Positions 15,601 to 30,600 of a stretch of 64,000 bases of DNA are shown here, piece by piece. The notes below the pieces were generated by a model. It was given only the letters and a program-made list of their open reading frames with translations, had not been told where the DNA came from and did not search any database. The translations under genes were made by a program, and so were the position numbers. Positions within the stretch are counted from its first letter, which is position 1; every line of letters starts with the position of its first letter. Origin of the DNA: Lichenostomus cassidix (taxonomy: Eukaryota > Chordata > Aves > Passeriformes > Meliphagidae); contig CM039183.1 in assembly GCA_008360975.2 (NCBI GenBank), positions 11,063,762-11,127,761 on the forward strand, read 5' to 3'.

Positions 15601-18600
15601 AAACATGCCAATTCCTCCAATACCACATTAAAAAAAGAATTATGTGAGATCTTACAGCAAATTAGGGGCCAGAGACAAAGCAAGGATTGTGTTCAATAAA
15701 CCTGCATTCTTATCAAGGAAATGTTTGTGAAATTAACAAGCTGCCATTCTGTTATTAAAAAAAAACTCCTTGGATATTCAGTGGTTTTCATTAATTTTTA
15801 GTTTAGCCTATGGTACTACAGAGTTTGCACTGCACACAAAACCTCTCAATATACAGTATTTGCCTATGCTGGTTAATTCTTACTTTTTTCTATTTACAGT
15901 GACTCAAAGGAAACAGGAACTCAAAAGGTCAAAGTGGAAACAATTTCGTTTTCTTTTCATAAGTAGGAGCTCATTTTGTCTTGTTTGAAAGCCATGCTTA
16001 TTACAATTATAGCCTTAAGGACCTGCCTCAATAATCAAGCATTTAGCAAAGCTACTTCCGTCCTTATGCAACAGAGATTCTCTGAGTGCTGCATTTGAAG
16101 AGGTCATTTTTGTGTGGCTGTGTGGTACCACTCGCTTCAGCAAACAATCAAAATTAACCAAAAGCAGAGGTTTGTATTACAAAATTACAAGATAAAAGGA
16201 CTGAGAAGAAACCTGATTTGAAGACTGAAACCAGGTACAGGTTGAGCTGAGTGAAGGTCAGAGCTAGCTAAACACAGCTCCAAACATCAGCACTGCACTG
16301 CCCATCAGATAGATGGAAAGGCAGCGGAGATGAACCTCCAAAAATAAGTAGTTTTACAGATTATGGCTTTTCCCAGAGCAGGAAGAGTCAGGTCTGCAGT
16401 AAAACACAGCTAACCTGGCCCATGTTGCACAAGTACAGTTAATGAGCTTGGCAAACAGTGTAACAGCCCCGCTTTACAGCTCTTGACCTTGTTCACCTTT
16501 CAAACTAACAGGACAGGTACTCTAAACATGTAACTTAGCTGCTGAGAGAAGCAAACACAGTTCAGCAGTCAGGCGATCTGCAGATGAAGATAGTACTTTT
16601 CCACGCTCATGAGAGCAGCTTTATTTAAAAATTAAAAAAAACCCTCTCAATGTAAGCACTGTAAGCATTTGTTACCAGCACAGCTCTGCTTAGAAGTATC
16701 TCTGCACTATATCCTTGCAAGCACTCTATAAAGTAAAATGGAAAGTATTTAATTTTGGTGCCTGAAGTAATCTTCATTCAGAAATTACTTTTGTGATTGC
16801 TCAAAACCCAAACATTCTTCTGCAGCCAGTAAGAACAACTTGGAATCAGGCTGCATGAAGGCAACTATAGTTGAAGCTGCTGAGGAAAAAAGAAACCAAA
16901 GCCAGCCAAACAAACAGCATGCAACAACACAAAAGAATATGATGATTTACTGTCAGATTTCCAGGAGGAAGCTTGCCAGGGTTAGAAGGGTTTTGGAAAG
17001 ACTAGGTAGTAAAACTTCAGGAACAAAAAGTCAACAGGAAGCACCAGAGGGAAACTATAACAGAGTGTAAGAGTCTGAACAAGCCACTTTTGGTATACCT
17101 TTGCTGAGATGGAGATTTAAGTAAGTCAGTACTAATAGCCTGATTTGCAGCACCCTCTCTATTTTTAGCATGCGAGGGAGGGGACAGAAGTAGTCTGAGA
17201 ACCACACAGAACAGCAGCCGCTGCCCTGCAATCTGCTCACCAAGAAGCAAGAAGCCAAAGCAAGAGCTCTGCTCACTAGCTGGTTCCAAAAGAAGGGAAT
17301 ATTGAGCTCCTTGGAAAAGCTATGGGAAAGAGCAAACCTTTCTTTTGCACAGAGCACACACCCTGACTGCCAGCTGAACACATACTGCTCTGGACACCAG
17401 CTGATGTCTAAATCTTACAGCACTGGTCCAAATAAACAGTATATGTGGCTCCAAGGAAGAGAACAAACCATTTCCATGCATGTATTTTAAAGAATTTTTT
17501 TTTTCTTCCATTGGGAGGAAACTTTTGTTTTATTCTAAGAGATTAAAAACTCCTACATGTTCAAAAATATACTGAAAATTGATACATAACAGTAAAGATA
17601 ACTGGAGGTGATATAGCCTATTTTAAAAGCACCAAAAGCACCTTCAGTTTTCACTTACCTTTATATCTCTGTGCATTTTTCCTTTGCTGTGAAGATAATA
17701 TAGTCCCTGCATAAAATATTTAAATAATAATTTAGTCCAACATTTTTCATTTGACATACGTTTCTTACTTAATTACCACATATATTTAGGATCCAATTCA
17801 ATCATCTAAATGACTCACTGACTGAAGAATATTTTTATATTTCAGCACATCCTGCTGTAAATTTGCAGATTCAATAGATGTAGCAGCATATCTAATATCT
17901 TTATATAAAGTAGCATACCTAAATATCTTAATATAAAGATATTTAGATATTTATCTAATATCTGAAACACAGGATAGATGGAAATAATACCAATCACGAC
18001 ACCTATTGGAAGAAGAGTATTTCCCAAGCAAGTTTTCCTCTGGACATAGTAACTTTAACCTTTTTAGACCAGCTAATTACTGGTAAATTGCCTAAGAGTC
18101 TTCCATTTAGCATTCAGAGGACTGGACCACCGGTAAAGCTATCTCCTGTATCATGACATATTTCAGTCAAGCCTAGGAACATGCTAGCAGGCAGTGCTTT
18201 GAGTCCAACACCAGCATTCAACTCTATTTCATGAATTTTTGCAGAAGCATTTGGCTTCCTGGGTCTTGACAGTACCAAAACATTTTAAGACTCAACACAA
18301 GTCAGAAACTAAGTTTAAATTCTGGAAGAATTCTATAAAACCAAATCCCTGCATGACAAATCAGAGACCATGTCACTTTGGACACTACAGTCTTATCTCT
18401 AAAATTTTCTTGCAGGGTAAAACAACACACAAACATCTTCCTCACTCTCTGACTACGAACCTCCAGAAGGCTGGATGTTCATGGGAGATATCTATGTCAT
18501 GACAGATTTTTTTTTTTTGCCAGTTCATGCAAGATATCACAGAGTTGACTGCAAAACTTGAAGTGTAATTAATCAAAGCATCTACCAAACCACTGCAACA

Positions 18601-21600
18601 ATTGGCAGTAGGCAAAAGAGTCCCATGTACACTCCTTCAATCTCTGGATGCTACTGGTGCACAAAGTCGATTAATTCACAAACTTTTACCACTGCTCTGG
18701 AAGAATCTGAGATCATCATTTTCAAACTGAATGCCTGGAGACAAAGTACTTTAAAGGTCATATTTAAAGGACCCATATTTTCAGAATCAACCTCACTGAT
18801 TCCAACCAAAATGGATAACAAGTGTTTTTTGAAAATGGATGATTCAATGGGCTTCTAAATACGAAGACTGAATGCCAACTTCAGGCATCTAAGTGAGACT
18901 CTGAATTCCTGGACACTGGTGGCAAAATTAATGTTGGACAGATTACTTCTCTAGATGGACAATGGCCTCTATTCTCAGACTTCTTACTAAGGAAAATGAT
19001 GTTGCATTTTAAGTTGCAACAAGGTATCTGAAACTACATGCATTATATTTGGTAAGAGTATTATAAACATGTATTTACAGACCATTTAAAATACTGAAAA
19101 ATGGGTCCATGTACATGTATTTTCCCACACACAATTTATACATATTAACCAAGGTATCTTCCCACACAAATACATGGTTTCATAAATTCCATTCTACACT
19201 ACTCAAACACTCCTCCATATCAGAGAAAATTATGGATTTGATTGATGGACAATCTGGTGGATAAGGAATTGCCTAAATGATTGTATCCAGAGAGCAGTGG
19301 TAAACAAGCTCAATGTTCAGAGAGACAAGTGGTGTCCCTCAGGGCTCCATAATAGACTATTTAAACTCTTCATCAATGATATAGACAGGCAAATTGAGTA
19401 CAGAGCAGCAAATTTGCAGAGGTTTCATAAGAAAGATGGGGACAAACTTTTTAGCAGGGCCTGTTGTGACAGGAAAAGGTGCAATGGTTCTCAAATAAAG
19501 GAGAGCAGATTCAGATTACATACAAGGAAGAATTCTTTTATCATGAGGGTGGGGAACCCCTGGAAGAGGTTGCAGAGAGAGGTGGTAGATGCCCCATCCC
19601 TGGAAACATTCACGGTCAGGTTGGATGGGGCTCTGAGCAACCTCATCCAGTTGAAGATGTCCCTACTCACTGCAGGGAGGTCTTTAAAGACTCCTTCTAA
19701 CCCAGACCATTCTACAGCACTCTAAGAACAAAAGGGCTTAAAGACTCAAAAACCTTAATGCTCCCAGATCAGCCTGACCTGTAAGTTAAAAAAAAGCCAT
19801 GTCCTGTAAGTCAGAAGTCAGCAATCTCTGGCACAGCATGGGGAGATGGTAAGTGGTAGCCAAGGGAGATGGCTTGGAACAGAGCTATCCTGAAAGAGTG
19901 TTTGAGAGAGGCAGCAGGTCTCAACTGATGGCATTCAACTGGTTTGCATTCACTACAAGTCGAGAACAACTGTTCTCTCACACAGAAGCAAGATATCCAA
20001 CAAAAAAGCAGCTTCTGATTAAGTTTTATGTGTACTAAACCCGTAATTTAGGAAAGAAAAATGGAAGCCAGCATACCCACATGGAGAGGCTAATGACCTT
20101 GCCTTCAACATCTCAAGCACACAGGCAATTATTACTGCCACAAATCAATTATTAGATATGCAAAACTGAGTGTTTAAATTTTCCTACAAACGTGCAGTAA
20201 CTAATTTATACTGCAACTAAAGACTAAGCAAACATGCTGCTTCCCCCCTTTTAAAAACAAATATAAAATTAAAAACAGAAAGACAAGAGTTTTCTTCAAA
20301 TTATCCAGGGTAATTTGAGGTTATGCAATTATACAAATTTGTATGCTGTAATATGGGGCCACCTCAAAAGTCTGGGAAAAATGCTATGTTATCCAATTAC
20401 TGCACTTCCATGGCATCACACATTATTTGTAGCTTTTAACACTTTTACATTAAAAGACAACCACAAGAAACTGAGGGCACACTACCTGTAGTGTTTCTCT
20501 GCTAACATAGGCAATCTGCTGCTCTGACAGTGGTCCAGTCACTGAAATGGAAAGGAAAAAGAAAAAAAAATTAAAATCTCAAAATCAGGAAAGATACTGC
20601 CCATTCCAAATTCATACCCCAATTACTTCCATTCACCCTGACAGGACCTTACACTGCAAGTCTCTAAGTAAATGTGCTTAGCCTTCACCCAAAATTGAGC
20701 ATCCCACAGACCATCAAGCATGTTTTAAAGTCAAAAACATCCAGTCCCACTGGAACGGAAAATACTGATTCCTTCCATATTTAAATCTCATAATAACTAA
20801 CAGGAAAAAGAAGCATAAGTAATGATTTAAGCCTAACTCTTTCCCCTGAACAAACCCATTGTGCTCTTCTATACAGGGCTGGACTTTCAACTCAGTGACT
20901 CAGAGCTGCAGCCAACTCTGTTCAGTCCCCTTTGAGCCCTGGGCAGTTCTTTGTACTGTTTGTGACCTCTCTCTCCTTCCATCCCTCCCACTGCCAGAGA
21001 ACCTGCTTCTTCCAGCTTCTCAGCCTTTCTCTGAAATCAGCTGCCACCACTGCTGCTCCTGGGCCTGCCATACCAAGCACCTTCTCAAACTCCCTGTAAG
21101 CAGGTTCAGAAGTTTCTCAAGGGAAGAAGGAGTCTTTCTCTCCCTCAAGGGTCCAACTTCACTCAAGTCTCTTAGAGGAAAACAATTAAATTCTGAACAA
21201 ATATACAAACCAAACAGTGAGTGGCAAGCAAAGAATAGTCTAACTCATCCCAGTCACTGGATTTTAATCCTGAGACTAAGTTTAAGGCCAGGAAATGCTG
21301 CCTTGACTGTAAGATTTTTGGGTTTTGCACAGAAAACAAAGTAGTTGGATGGAGTTTCTCAAAGGACATTGAAGGAGTAGGGAGTTAAGAACTAATCTAG
21401 ATTAAAGAATTTAACTGCTTGGCTTCTACAAAACCATGTTAGTATCATGCAATATACATCTTCAAAGTAAGTCTAAATCCAACTTCTCTTCTCTGAAAGA
21501 AAAGCTCCAAACCCACACAAGACTATATATTGGCACCCACAGTAGGCATATCAAAGCATCTATTTTTGTTTTGACTTTTGTTTGAAATTTAATTCTGATT

Positions 21601-24600
21601 AACTTAAATTACTTGAGATTACAGAGGCCTGCAGTTCAATTGGAATAAGGCTCTTTAGAACACAATAAAGACCAGAAAAGAACCTTCCATTCTGACTACC
21701 AGCAGAGAAGCCAAAAATCAGCTGCAACGGGAAACCACTCCTGTAGACATCTGCTCAGGCATTTATGTGGCATGAGCTCATTTCCTACTCTACAGGTGTT
21801 CCACAAAACAAAGCCTATTAAACACCATGCTTTTCTCAAAATTAACAAAGAGGCAAAGGATCACCAAGGCCACACTCAAATGACTATGCCAGGAACATGG
21901 TGTGAACTTGTGAATTGGTGTTTCTTTTAATTGCACCCAAGGTAAATGTAAAAAGCTGCTTATGCACAAGAGACACTCACGTGTAAAATCTTCACAATTT
22001 AGAATATAGATGAATTTCCTCAATGAAAAACATCACTTGAGAACCACAATAGCCATTACTTACAACATACTCCTTTCCTAAACAAGTCTTAATTCCAGGG
22101 CAATAAAGTCCTTCAAACCTGATTTTGTCTCTTGAAAAATAGCAACCAATTGACTGATCCTGTCTTTATCCAATGGATTTAAAGTCAGCCCTTGTTTCTT
22201 TGACTGCTCACTGCATCCAAGTCTAAAGCAAATATAGAGACCACCTTTGCTTTTCATGTCACACACCCTGCTTAAAAAAAACTCTAAAAATTTTAAAATA
22301 CCCTCATGGAACTACTGGTATACAAACATTCAAACAATCACTGTTTACAAAGAGTAAGAGCACCCATGCTAATCAGTCCATTTACCTAAGTTTCTGTGGG
22401 CAGTGGTATAAATTATACTAAAACAAAGTTCAAAAGCTCAAACAAAATGGCTATGAAGCAGCACAGCAGATCAAGACATCAATTTTTTATTTTTACAATG
22501 TAATATTGTCTAATTATACAGCCTTTGAAAAGCAGTGATGGGTATATGAGCTACTAAAGAGCAGAAATAATTTCTGCTGCTAAAAAAAAATCCCACTCTA
22601 GCAAACTTTTTTTACAAAACCCAAACCAATTAAGTAAAAACATAAGCTAAAATTGACCTCAAATGAATTATTATGGATACTAAATTTAGGATTCCTCCTC
22701 TCTAATTCCAAAACACTACAATCATTTCAATTTTTTGAAAATACACTGTACTTAGATTTTAAGGAATAAAGTCTTGACATACCATGATAAATATCCTGTA
22801 GAGAGCCACCTCCACAGAACTCCATGCAAATCCATAGCTTGTCTCGTCTAAAGAGTGAACAAAACCATTCATTAGCTGTCAGATTTGAAAAGAGCACTTG
22901 TAAAAGATAAGTCAGAGGACTCAAACACTATAAAGCACAACATAACATGATCTGTATTATGAGAAGTCAAATATTGAGTATAATTTAATCTTTATGTGAC
23001 ACTTCACTGTCTAAACAGTAACTAATGAAATAGCAAAAAATAGCTACTTAAATGAAGCAATAAAAACAGTATTAGTGAAACATTCACAGTGATTTTTGTT
23101 GAAATACATTTTTCTGAGAGTAGAGACAAAACAGATGTGGGTTTTTGTTTCTTCCTCATTTTCACTTCTCCTCCTCTTCTTTTTTCAGAGCATAGGAGTT
23201 AACACAAACAAGAAACAAACACAAAACAAAATGCCCCAGGGGTCTCTCTCAACCAAATTTCTTTCACAGCAAATTAAGCAAAACTCTAGTGCTTTAGTCA
23301 TGGCTAGGCAGAGTGGAGCCCATGCTGTGGGTTAGTGCTTGCTCAGATGAAGTCTATTCCTTCAGAAATACCTATGGATATTTTTGGTGGCAGGGTCAGA
23401 AGGGAAGTTATTTAGTTCTTCTTCCCTTACTAAGGGAATCAATTCAGTTTGATTCACTGTACCTCCACAAAACATGTTTTCCAAGAATAGAGAGTGGTCT
23501 GAAGAATTCAAAGGTATCTTCTATTATGGCCATTAATTCTATTTTAACTCATTAATTTTCATTGCTAAGACGTGTGGCCACAAAAAGGCACTTTGGAGAG
23601 AAAAAAAATCTGGGACTTGCCTAGTCATTCCTGGCCATCAAAACACTCAGGGAGAAAAAAAAAATCCCATACAACCACCTTAGAGCAGACTGTAACACAG
23701 GACAACCAAAGGAAAGACTGATGGTTGCCCTGCAGCTTCCTGATGACCTGGTCTTGCATTCATAAAGCTCTGTTCCAACAGCTAAGACACATTTGTGGAA
23801 GTGTTTTTACAAGGCAGTGGTGTAACTGCTGAGCTTATCTCCTGAGCTGCAAACTGCAAGTATTTTCATCACCAGGTGACAGCTAGAATAGCTGCTGCTC
23901 CAAGGAAGAACTGTCTTTCTTGGATGTCCTCCCCTTTTATTTCCAGAGTCCACATGGCCCTCAAAGCTACATCCCAGCTGCTTCCTCTAGGGGTGGGAAA
24001 GATATTGTCCAAACAGTTCAGGAGCTTTAAGCAACAGAATTCCCTGGCTCTTAACTCCATACATTTCAAGGGGTCAATTAAAGCCTTGCTTGAAATAATA
24101 TTAAAGCTTTCCACTGAAATAGCTGACCAAAGCCAGACACAGAAGCAGTGTGACAACCTGTGCACGAAAACAGAGTTAAAAAGAAGCACTGAAGAGACAC
24201 CTCCAAGTCCCTTCTTTGCTCCCTGCAACAACGCAGGACTCAGGTAGGGACACTTTTGGGGGCAGTGGGCTCATGTGGCTGCACCCTGTTTGATGCAGTG
24301 TGGAAGTGGGAAGAAGCCAGAACACTCCCAGCAGCCTTGGGACAGCAGCAGAGCATCCACAAAGCAAGAGACATGAAGCACTTAAATGTTGTAAATTCTC
24401 ACTTCTGCTTACTGGGCATTCACTTCCCAGTGTGCAAAAGCCTTACAGAAAACAAAGAACATAAGGGGATCAGAAGACCTGACTACATTTTTAATTTGTT
24501 ATCTAGCTTTTTATCACTGTGCCTAAGCACTTTGAGACAGGTGAAGATGCCTGTAACGTCCAACAGTAACAGCATATACAATCATCTCTTTCTGCAGAGC

Positions 24601-27600
24601 ATATGGCCAGAGCAGCAAGCAAAACAGAGACAGAATCAACAGTACTATTTAGTGTCTGCAACTTAACACCCAGGCTAACAGGAAGGCAGAAATGTCACTG
24701 TCTGAAAAATCCTTCCACAAACAGAAGAAATCCATGGGGAACAATATGCTGGTGAGTAGCAAGTATAGATAGGACAATGATACTTTTCTTATTGTTCTTA
24801 GCATTGAAATATGCTTGGAAAACAAAAGGTCTCAAAGACAGTGACTTGATTGCCCAGGCAAAAGAGAAGCACTCTGCCAAAGAAAGAGAAGAGAAACGAG
24901 TGTAAGAGAGTGACAAAATATATATTTGCCAAACTCTAATTCTGGGTCTCCAAAGGTATACTTTGATACTCTGAGACAAGAGGGAAACTTTTTTTAAAAG
25001 AAAAAGCACCTCTAGCCTCAATATAGGAGAAGACGCAGTGTTTCAATATAAAAATGTTAAAAGAAGTTGAATGCAACAATAGTAGTTGTGCACAATCTGC
25101 TTTCACATGACAATTTAGAAAATCATTAGAAACAGCTTTTTACTAGTTATACCAAGCCATCTGTTCCCACTATGACTGGTTAAAAGAAGCAGCTGATAAG
25201 ACAACTGAATATATTTGTCAATGCTTCTACAATGTAAATAACCTCACTTCCAGGAACAAACACAAAACCTTCACATTCTGGTCAGAACTTCACATGTTGG
25301 AAAAACAGACATTCTACTGAAACAGATTTAAAAGGTATTATATACACTGACTCATCATACTTGTCATACTTCCACTTAATTTTCCACTTACATATTAAAT
25401 TCAAAGCTTTTAAGCATCAACTCATTTGCAAGGAAACATGACTACATGGTCACTGAATGATTTTGCTGGGAGAAAGATTATTTAGAGACACTACAGTAAA
25501 TAGAACAGATTTGAAGGTGAATGAAAAAAATACACAAGTGGATAATACTTACTTGGTAAATTATACTTTGCCTATGTCACCTTACAGATATGCCCTTTAC
25601 AAGGGGACAGGGACACATTTTTAAGTGAGCAAAAGAAACAAACTGTACCTGAGATAGCTGCCAAAATAAGCAACAATGTTCGGATGTTTACAGTCTTTCA
25701 TCATAATGATTTCCTGCTGCACAACAGCAAAATCTTCTCCTGAAATGCAGTAGAACAAGTATTTTCATTGGCCTGGGTTACACTCACATCTTAACTTTCA
25801 GCACATGTTTATAAAATAAACATTCTTAGTAATTAAGACTAATTATCTGCAAGCTTCACAGACATAAATCAGCTGTAAATCAGTATTTATTAGCAAGGGC
25901 TTAGCAATAAGCAAATATATTCTTAAGTTTCATTCTGGGACAGATGGACCTCACGTCTGCTGATAGCTCTTTACAATATTGGCCATAGCTCTTTCTAAAG
26001 CCCTTATTTTCCCTGAGACCCCACTGTGTCCATCTGCATATGCCCTGCCAATAGCCTGGGTTCTTAAAAACACAACAAAACTTTGCTATTTTTGGCCACA
26101 TGCCCATACTTGTTAGTTCATCTTCCTAAGCAAAACAAACAAAAAAAAAACCCACCAAACCACTCACTAGCAGGCTGCTGCTGCAACATTTCAGCAGACT
26201 CCACAAAAATGGAAATTTATGGACTGTGAATAACTCACATTCAGAAAACACTGACACAGGTGTGGCGTTTACTTGATCTCACTATTTGGTACCATGGTTT
26301 TCCCAGTCTTTCTATTAAAGGTTCTTACCAGATGTGTACACTGAGAATATCATGTGTGAAACTGAAAATACAACTGGGATGTTTTTCTCTTGGGAATGTT
26401 TTAAGTTTCTTCCAGTACGTTAACATATTGATGATGTATCCATTCAGTTATAAATAACCAGAAATATGATATTCCCATGTATTTTATTTAACTGATAGCA
26501 AATTTCAAATCATAAGCTTCAAGTTAACATCTATTTGCAGTGTGTTGCTGATGGCATCCTGTCTCCTGGCTAGACTTTGAAACATGCAGACACTCAAGAA
26601 CAAAGAAATTATTTAAATTATTTTCACATATGGACCTCTGTGAAAGAACACAATCCCTCCAGTACATGACCAGCACTTTCACTGCATTCAAAATAAAAAC
26701 AGCATAAAGCTTTAAAGCAACTGCCTAAACATTATTAAGCCTGAGTCTGCACACTCTACTCCAATCTGTAAAACTTTCAAAACAGGGCAGCTGAAGCCTA
26801 TTCCCTGACCACCACTCAGGTGGTCCAAAGGCTGCCAAAAATATTTAACTGCAAGATGTCAGTCGTTCACCCACCACCACAGCATGAGACAAGTTAGCCC
26901 AGCTGCAGCGCATCCCCAGGCTCTGCTCACAGCACAATTCTCATGCTTAGCTTAGCTGGACTGATAACTCATGTCATGCAGAGCAAAGGACTCCAGCAAT
27001 AGGAATTGACATGAAAAAATAAAGCAGCACAACTAGACAGGAGCATCTGAGATCACACTTCAGTGTGAGGAAAAGTAGTGTGAAAACATACACTTTTTGA
27101 ACTACCTAGTAACATACTGTCCTGTCTTTAACTTTTAAATGTGCCTGCATTATGAAAACACAACATTTCTAACCATTTCCAGAATTGAAAGGGAAAAACA
27201 ATGGAAAAAACTAATACTGTCTTTCCCTTCTAGCCCACATAAACCATAAGGATCGCACCAAGTAGTTAAAATATTACACACACACACCCCAACATTAAAT
27301 CTGGAAATGGAACACCAACAGTTAGAAGTTAAACAAAAACTCTGGATATTTTACTTCCCAGATTAGTCTTATTCAACAAGCCAACTCTTATTAATACAGC
27401 AGACTTTGCAGGCTAAGAATTCATCTGTAGGGCACATGTTCTCTGTGAAATCACAACAGAAGCACAGTTCAAGCATAAATCTAGCAGACAGTGAAGTCCT
27501 AATCAGAGCCTCCAAAAGATTTTCAGGAAACATACTCAACTTCCAGATACTAATGTTCAGCTATTATTTCACCCCTCATTTCATTTCTCCCTCTACCCTT

Positions 27601-30600
27601 TTACCAGGTGAGCTCTTTTCTGCCTTGCTGTCTTCCTAATTTCTTTTGTTCTAAGGCTTTTATACCACGTGTATTGAACACAGTAATTAAGACAAAAAAC
27701 CCTGCAACTCTCACGGAAATTTTAATCAGCTTTCACTTATTACATTTGTCCTCCAATTACATTTTTCCTCTTAACATCTTCCTTGTCATTTTTTTTTACA
27801 ACAGTGTCTTTTTTCCTACAATAGAAGTCAACAATTCTCTTCTTTCAATAAGTGGACTTGATTGATTTTTTTACAATTGTTATCTTAAGCACAAAAAAAT
27901 ATTTAGTTTCCGTGGCCTCCTTCAGTTAAAAAACCACTTACCTGGTTCTAGTTTTATTACTTTAATTGCTGCAAGCTCTCCTGTGTTGACATTTCGAGCC
28001 TGTAAAAAAAAAAGGATCATTTAGAAAGCAGAACGCAGCACACACCTCTGCATTCTTGACTTGATGTTCTCTGACAGCACGTTGTCAAAGAGGAACAGGG
28101 GTTTAACACAGTGAAACCACTTGTTGGGGAGCACTAACAGCTGATTTGCACTGAGAGCTGAAGCTTTAAGTCTGCTCAGGAAACTACAATGCCACACAAC
28201 AATTATGCAAGTCCTCGACCATGCTGTGCTTTCACATTAAAATCCATAAACCAACTACTGAGAGACTGAAATTCAGATGTAACACACATGGGTCTCTCAG
28301 CAGACAAGGGACCCAGGGGACATCAAGGACTGTACCCTGCAGGGTGGGACCACTTATAAGGCTCCCACAAGAGCAATGCAATGCTTCTTCCCCACTTTTC
28401 ACTGCATGCCATACCCCTTGGACCTTACTCTCCAACAGCAACAGCATCCTCCCCTCGTTGCAAAGGGTTCAAAAAAGCAAGCCAGCACAAAAGGAGTTAG
28501 GGAGCATTCCCTCAAAACGTTCCCGTCAGACACACAGCAGCTCTGGAACCAACTGCAGCAGCAATGACTCAAGAGCTTCACTGCATTTTCACACAGAATA
28601 TTCTGAGTTGGAAGGGCTCCACAAGGATCATCAAGTGCAGCTCCCAAGTGAATGGCCCATACAGGTGTCAAACTCCCAGCCTTGATGCCATTAATACCAT
28701 GTTCTGACCAACACAGCTCTGTCCTGCAAAGGCTTCAGTTCTACTGAGCAACCAAGGAAGCTACACTTTTTAAAAAGCCTTTAAGAAGCAACATAAATTA
28801 TCATTAAAATGATTTCTCTTCTACAGCTGTTGCATTGGACTTCTAATTGAAAACAAGAAGCCATTTGCCCAGTGCTTTCAGAGCATTTCTGTGCCCCTGA
28901 ACTCAGCCATGGGGAGAAGGCAACAAAGCTGCTTCCCAGCACACAAGCAGCAGCAGCAGCTCCTGAAGGATGCCCAGCTACAGGCTCTTCTGTCCCCAAG
29001 GCAGGCTTGGTACCTGTAGCTGCACAGAATAGCCCATGCTATCCCCTACAGGATATCCCTACTACAGGGCTCACAGCCTGCTTTTGCAAAGGTCAGAATT
29101 ACAGAATTTACAGACGTAGCCGGGGCCCACCCTGTAAGCTGCTAACAGCCTCATTTAACTCACTTTAGGAAGTCAGGAATTTGTACCTTTTATGGACTCA
29201 GCAAATATGTGTAAGGTTTGTTACATGGCAGCTTGGGACCTTGTTGTGGAACCAAAAGTGAAGGGGCAAATACCCCTAAGACTAAAAAGTAACTAGCAAT
29301 AAAGTCTGGAAATAAATGCAGAGGGTATTCCTATGTTTAGAGATTTACCCAGCTCACTCCTTGTACAGCTGATCTCAAACCTCTCACTATTCTTTGGTGT
29401 GGCAACACTGCTGCAATGCTGGGAGTATTGGCATTTGCAAATAATTTGCAGGCAGAGTGTTAGGGATGGATTCTGAGACCAGTGAATCCTGTAAAAGTCA
29501 AGGAGTAGTCCAAACCTGATTGACTGTGGAAAAAACAGTTAACAAATGAATTCTCTCTGGCAGCCTTCCCTGTAAGTCATTATTTATCCAACCCAGCAAT
29601 GGCAGCAATGTCTCCATCCATCACTGGTGGAAAAAGGATGCACAGACATTAAGAACAGCAGAACATGAGTTCCTTTAATCTGTAGCAGACAGTAAAGGCA
29701 ACACATGACAAAGTGCCACTGCTGAAGCATGAGCTAGGATTTTGACTCCTTATTTCTTCTCCCAACATATTCTCTTCATAGCAAGGAACAAACAGAAGTA
29801 AAATGTCCATCAATCAAACATCAGCACTTTTTAATCTCCATGATAAACAAGAAAAATTATTGATGCTTTAACAAAGACTTGTGATCATCAGGGAGTCTTG
29901 TTAACACTTACAGACTTGTTTTAAGGCAACATGTGCTAATAAGATAAACATTGAGATACAATTATAGTGGATACAAGTGAGAAAATCCTGAAGTTATACA
30001 TCCTGCACAAGCCAGGATGGAAATATTTCCCAGGCCACAGAAACATTGCTCATAACCTTTTTGTTTTATTTATTTTTAACAATACTGTATCCAGCTGTCA
30101 GGAGTTTGTGTCAGTGACTATAGTTCCATAGGTCACTACACTCGGCAGAGTGCTGTGGCAAGGAAAGAAAGATAGAAGGCAGGTATGAGCTAGCAACAAT
30201 TCTAAAACAAATTTGGTTAGAACATATGAAGAGACTCATCAAAAAATCTTACATGGTGGTGATGCCAAAAAAACCCCAAAACAAACCTATCACTAGTAGA
30301 CAGACAAATCTATAGGTACAAGATACAGAAGCAGGAGATGTAAGATGCCAACCAAAGAAACAGAGTCAGAGCAGCCAGCAGCCTTCCCAAACCTGCACTA
30401 GTAACACCTTGAGGCTGATTCAGCTCCCTCTCACTGCCAAGGGATTTCACCTTCAATGTCACGTTTTCAAAAGAACAGTTTGAGTTGTGGGCAGTAAAGC
30501 ACAAACCTTGTGTCTTTTCACCCTCAGCTTAGGCATTTCTTCCTCCCTTCAGTACAAGCATTAGTGGGACTCTTTGGTCAGTGGGTCATTCTCTGAGCCA

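Noticed and set aside
19297..19725. 142-codon plus-strand ORF
   Set aside because: It lies entirely inside a degraded, internally deleted CR1 fragment and cannot make a working reverse transcriptase.
28652..28725. tRNA-Ile-like sequence as a real tRNA gene
   Set aside because: The A and B boxes and several stem positions are broken, and it runs straight into a CR1-type tail, so it is a SINE head.
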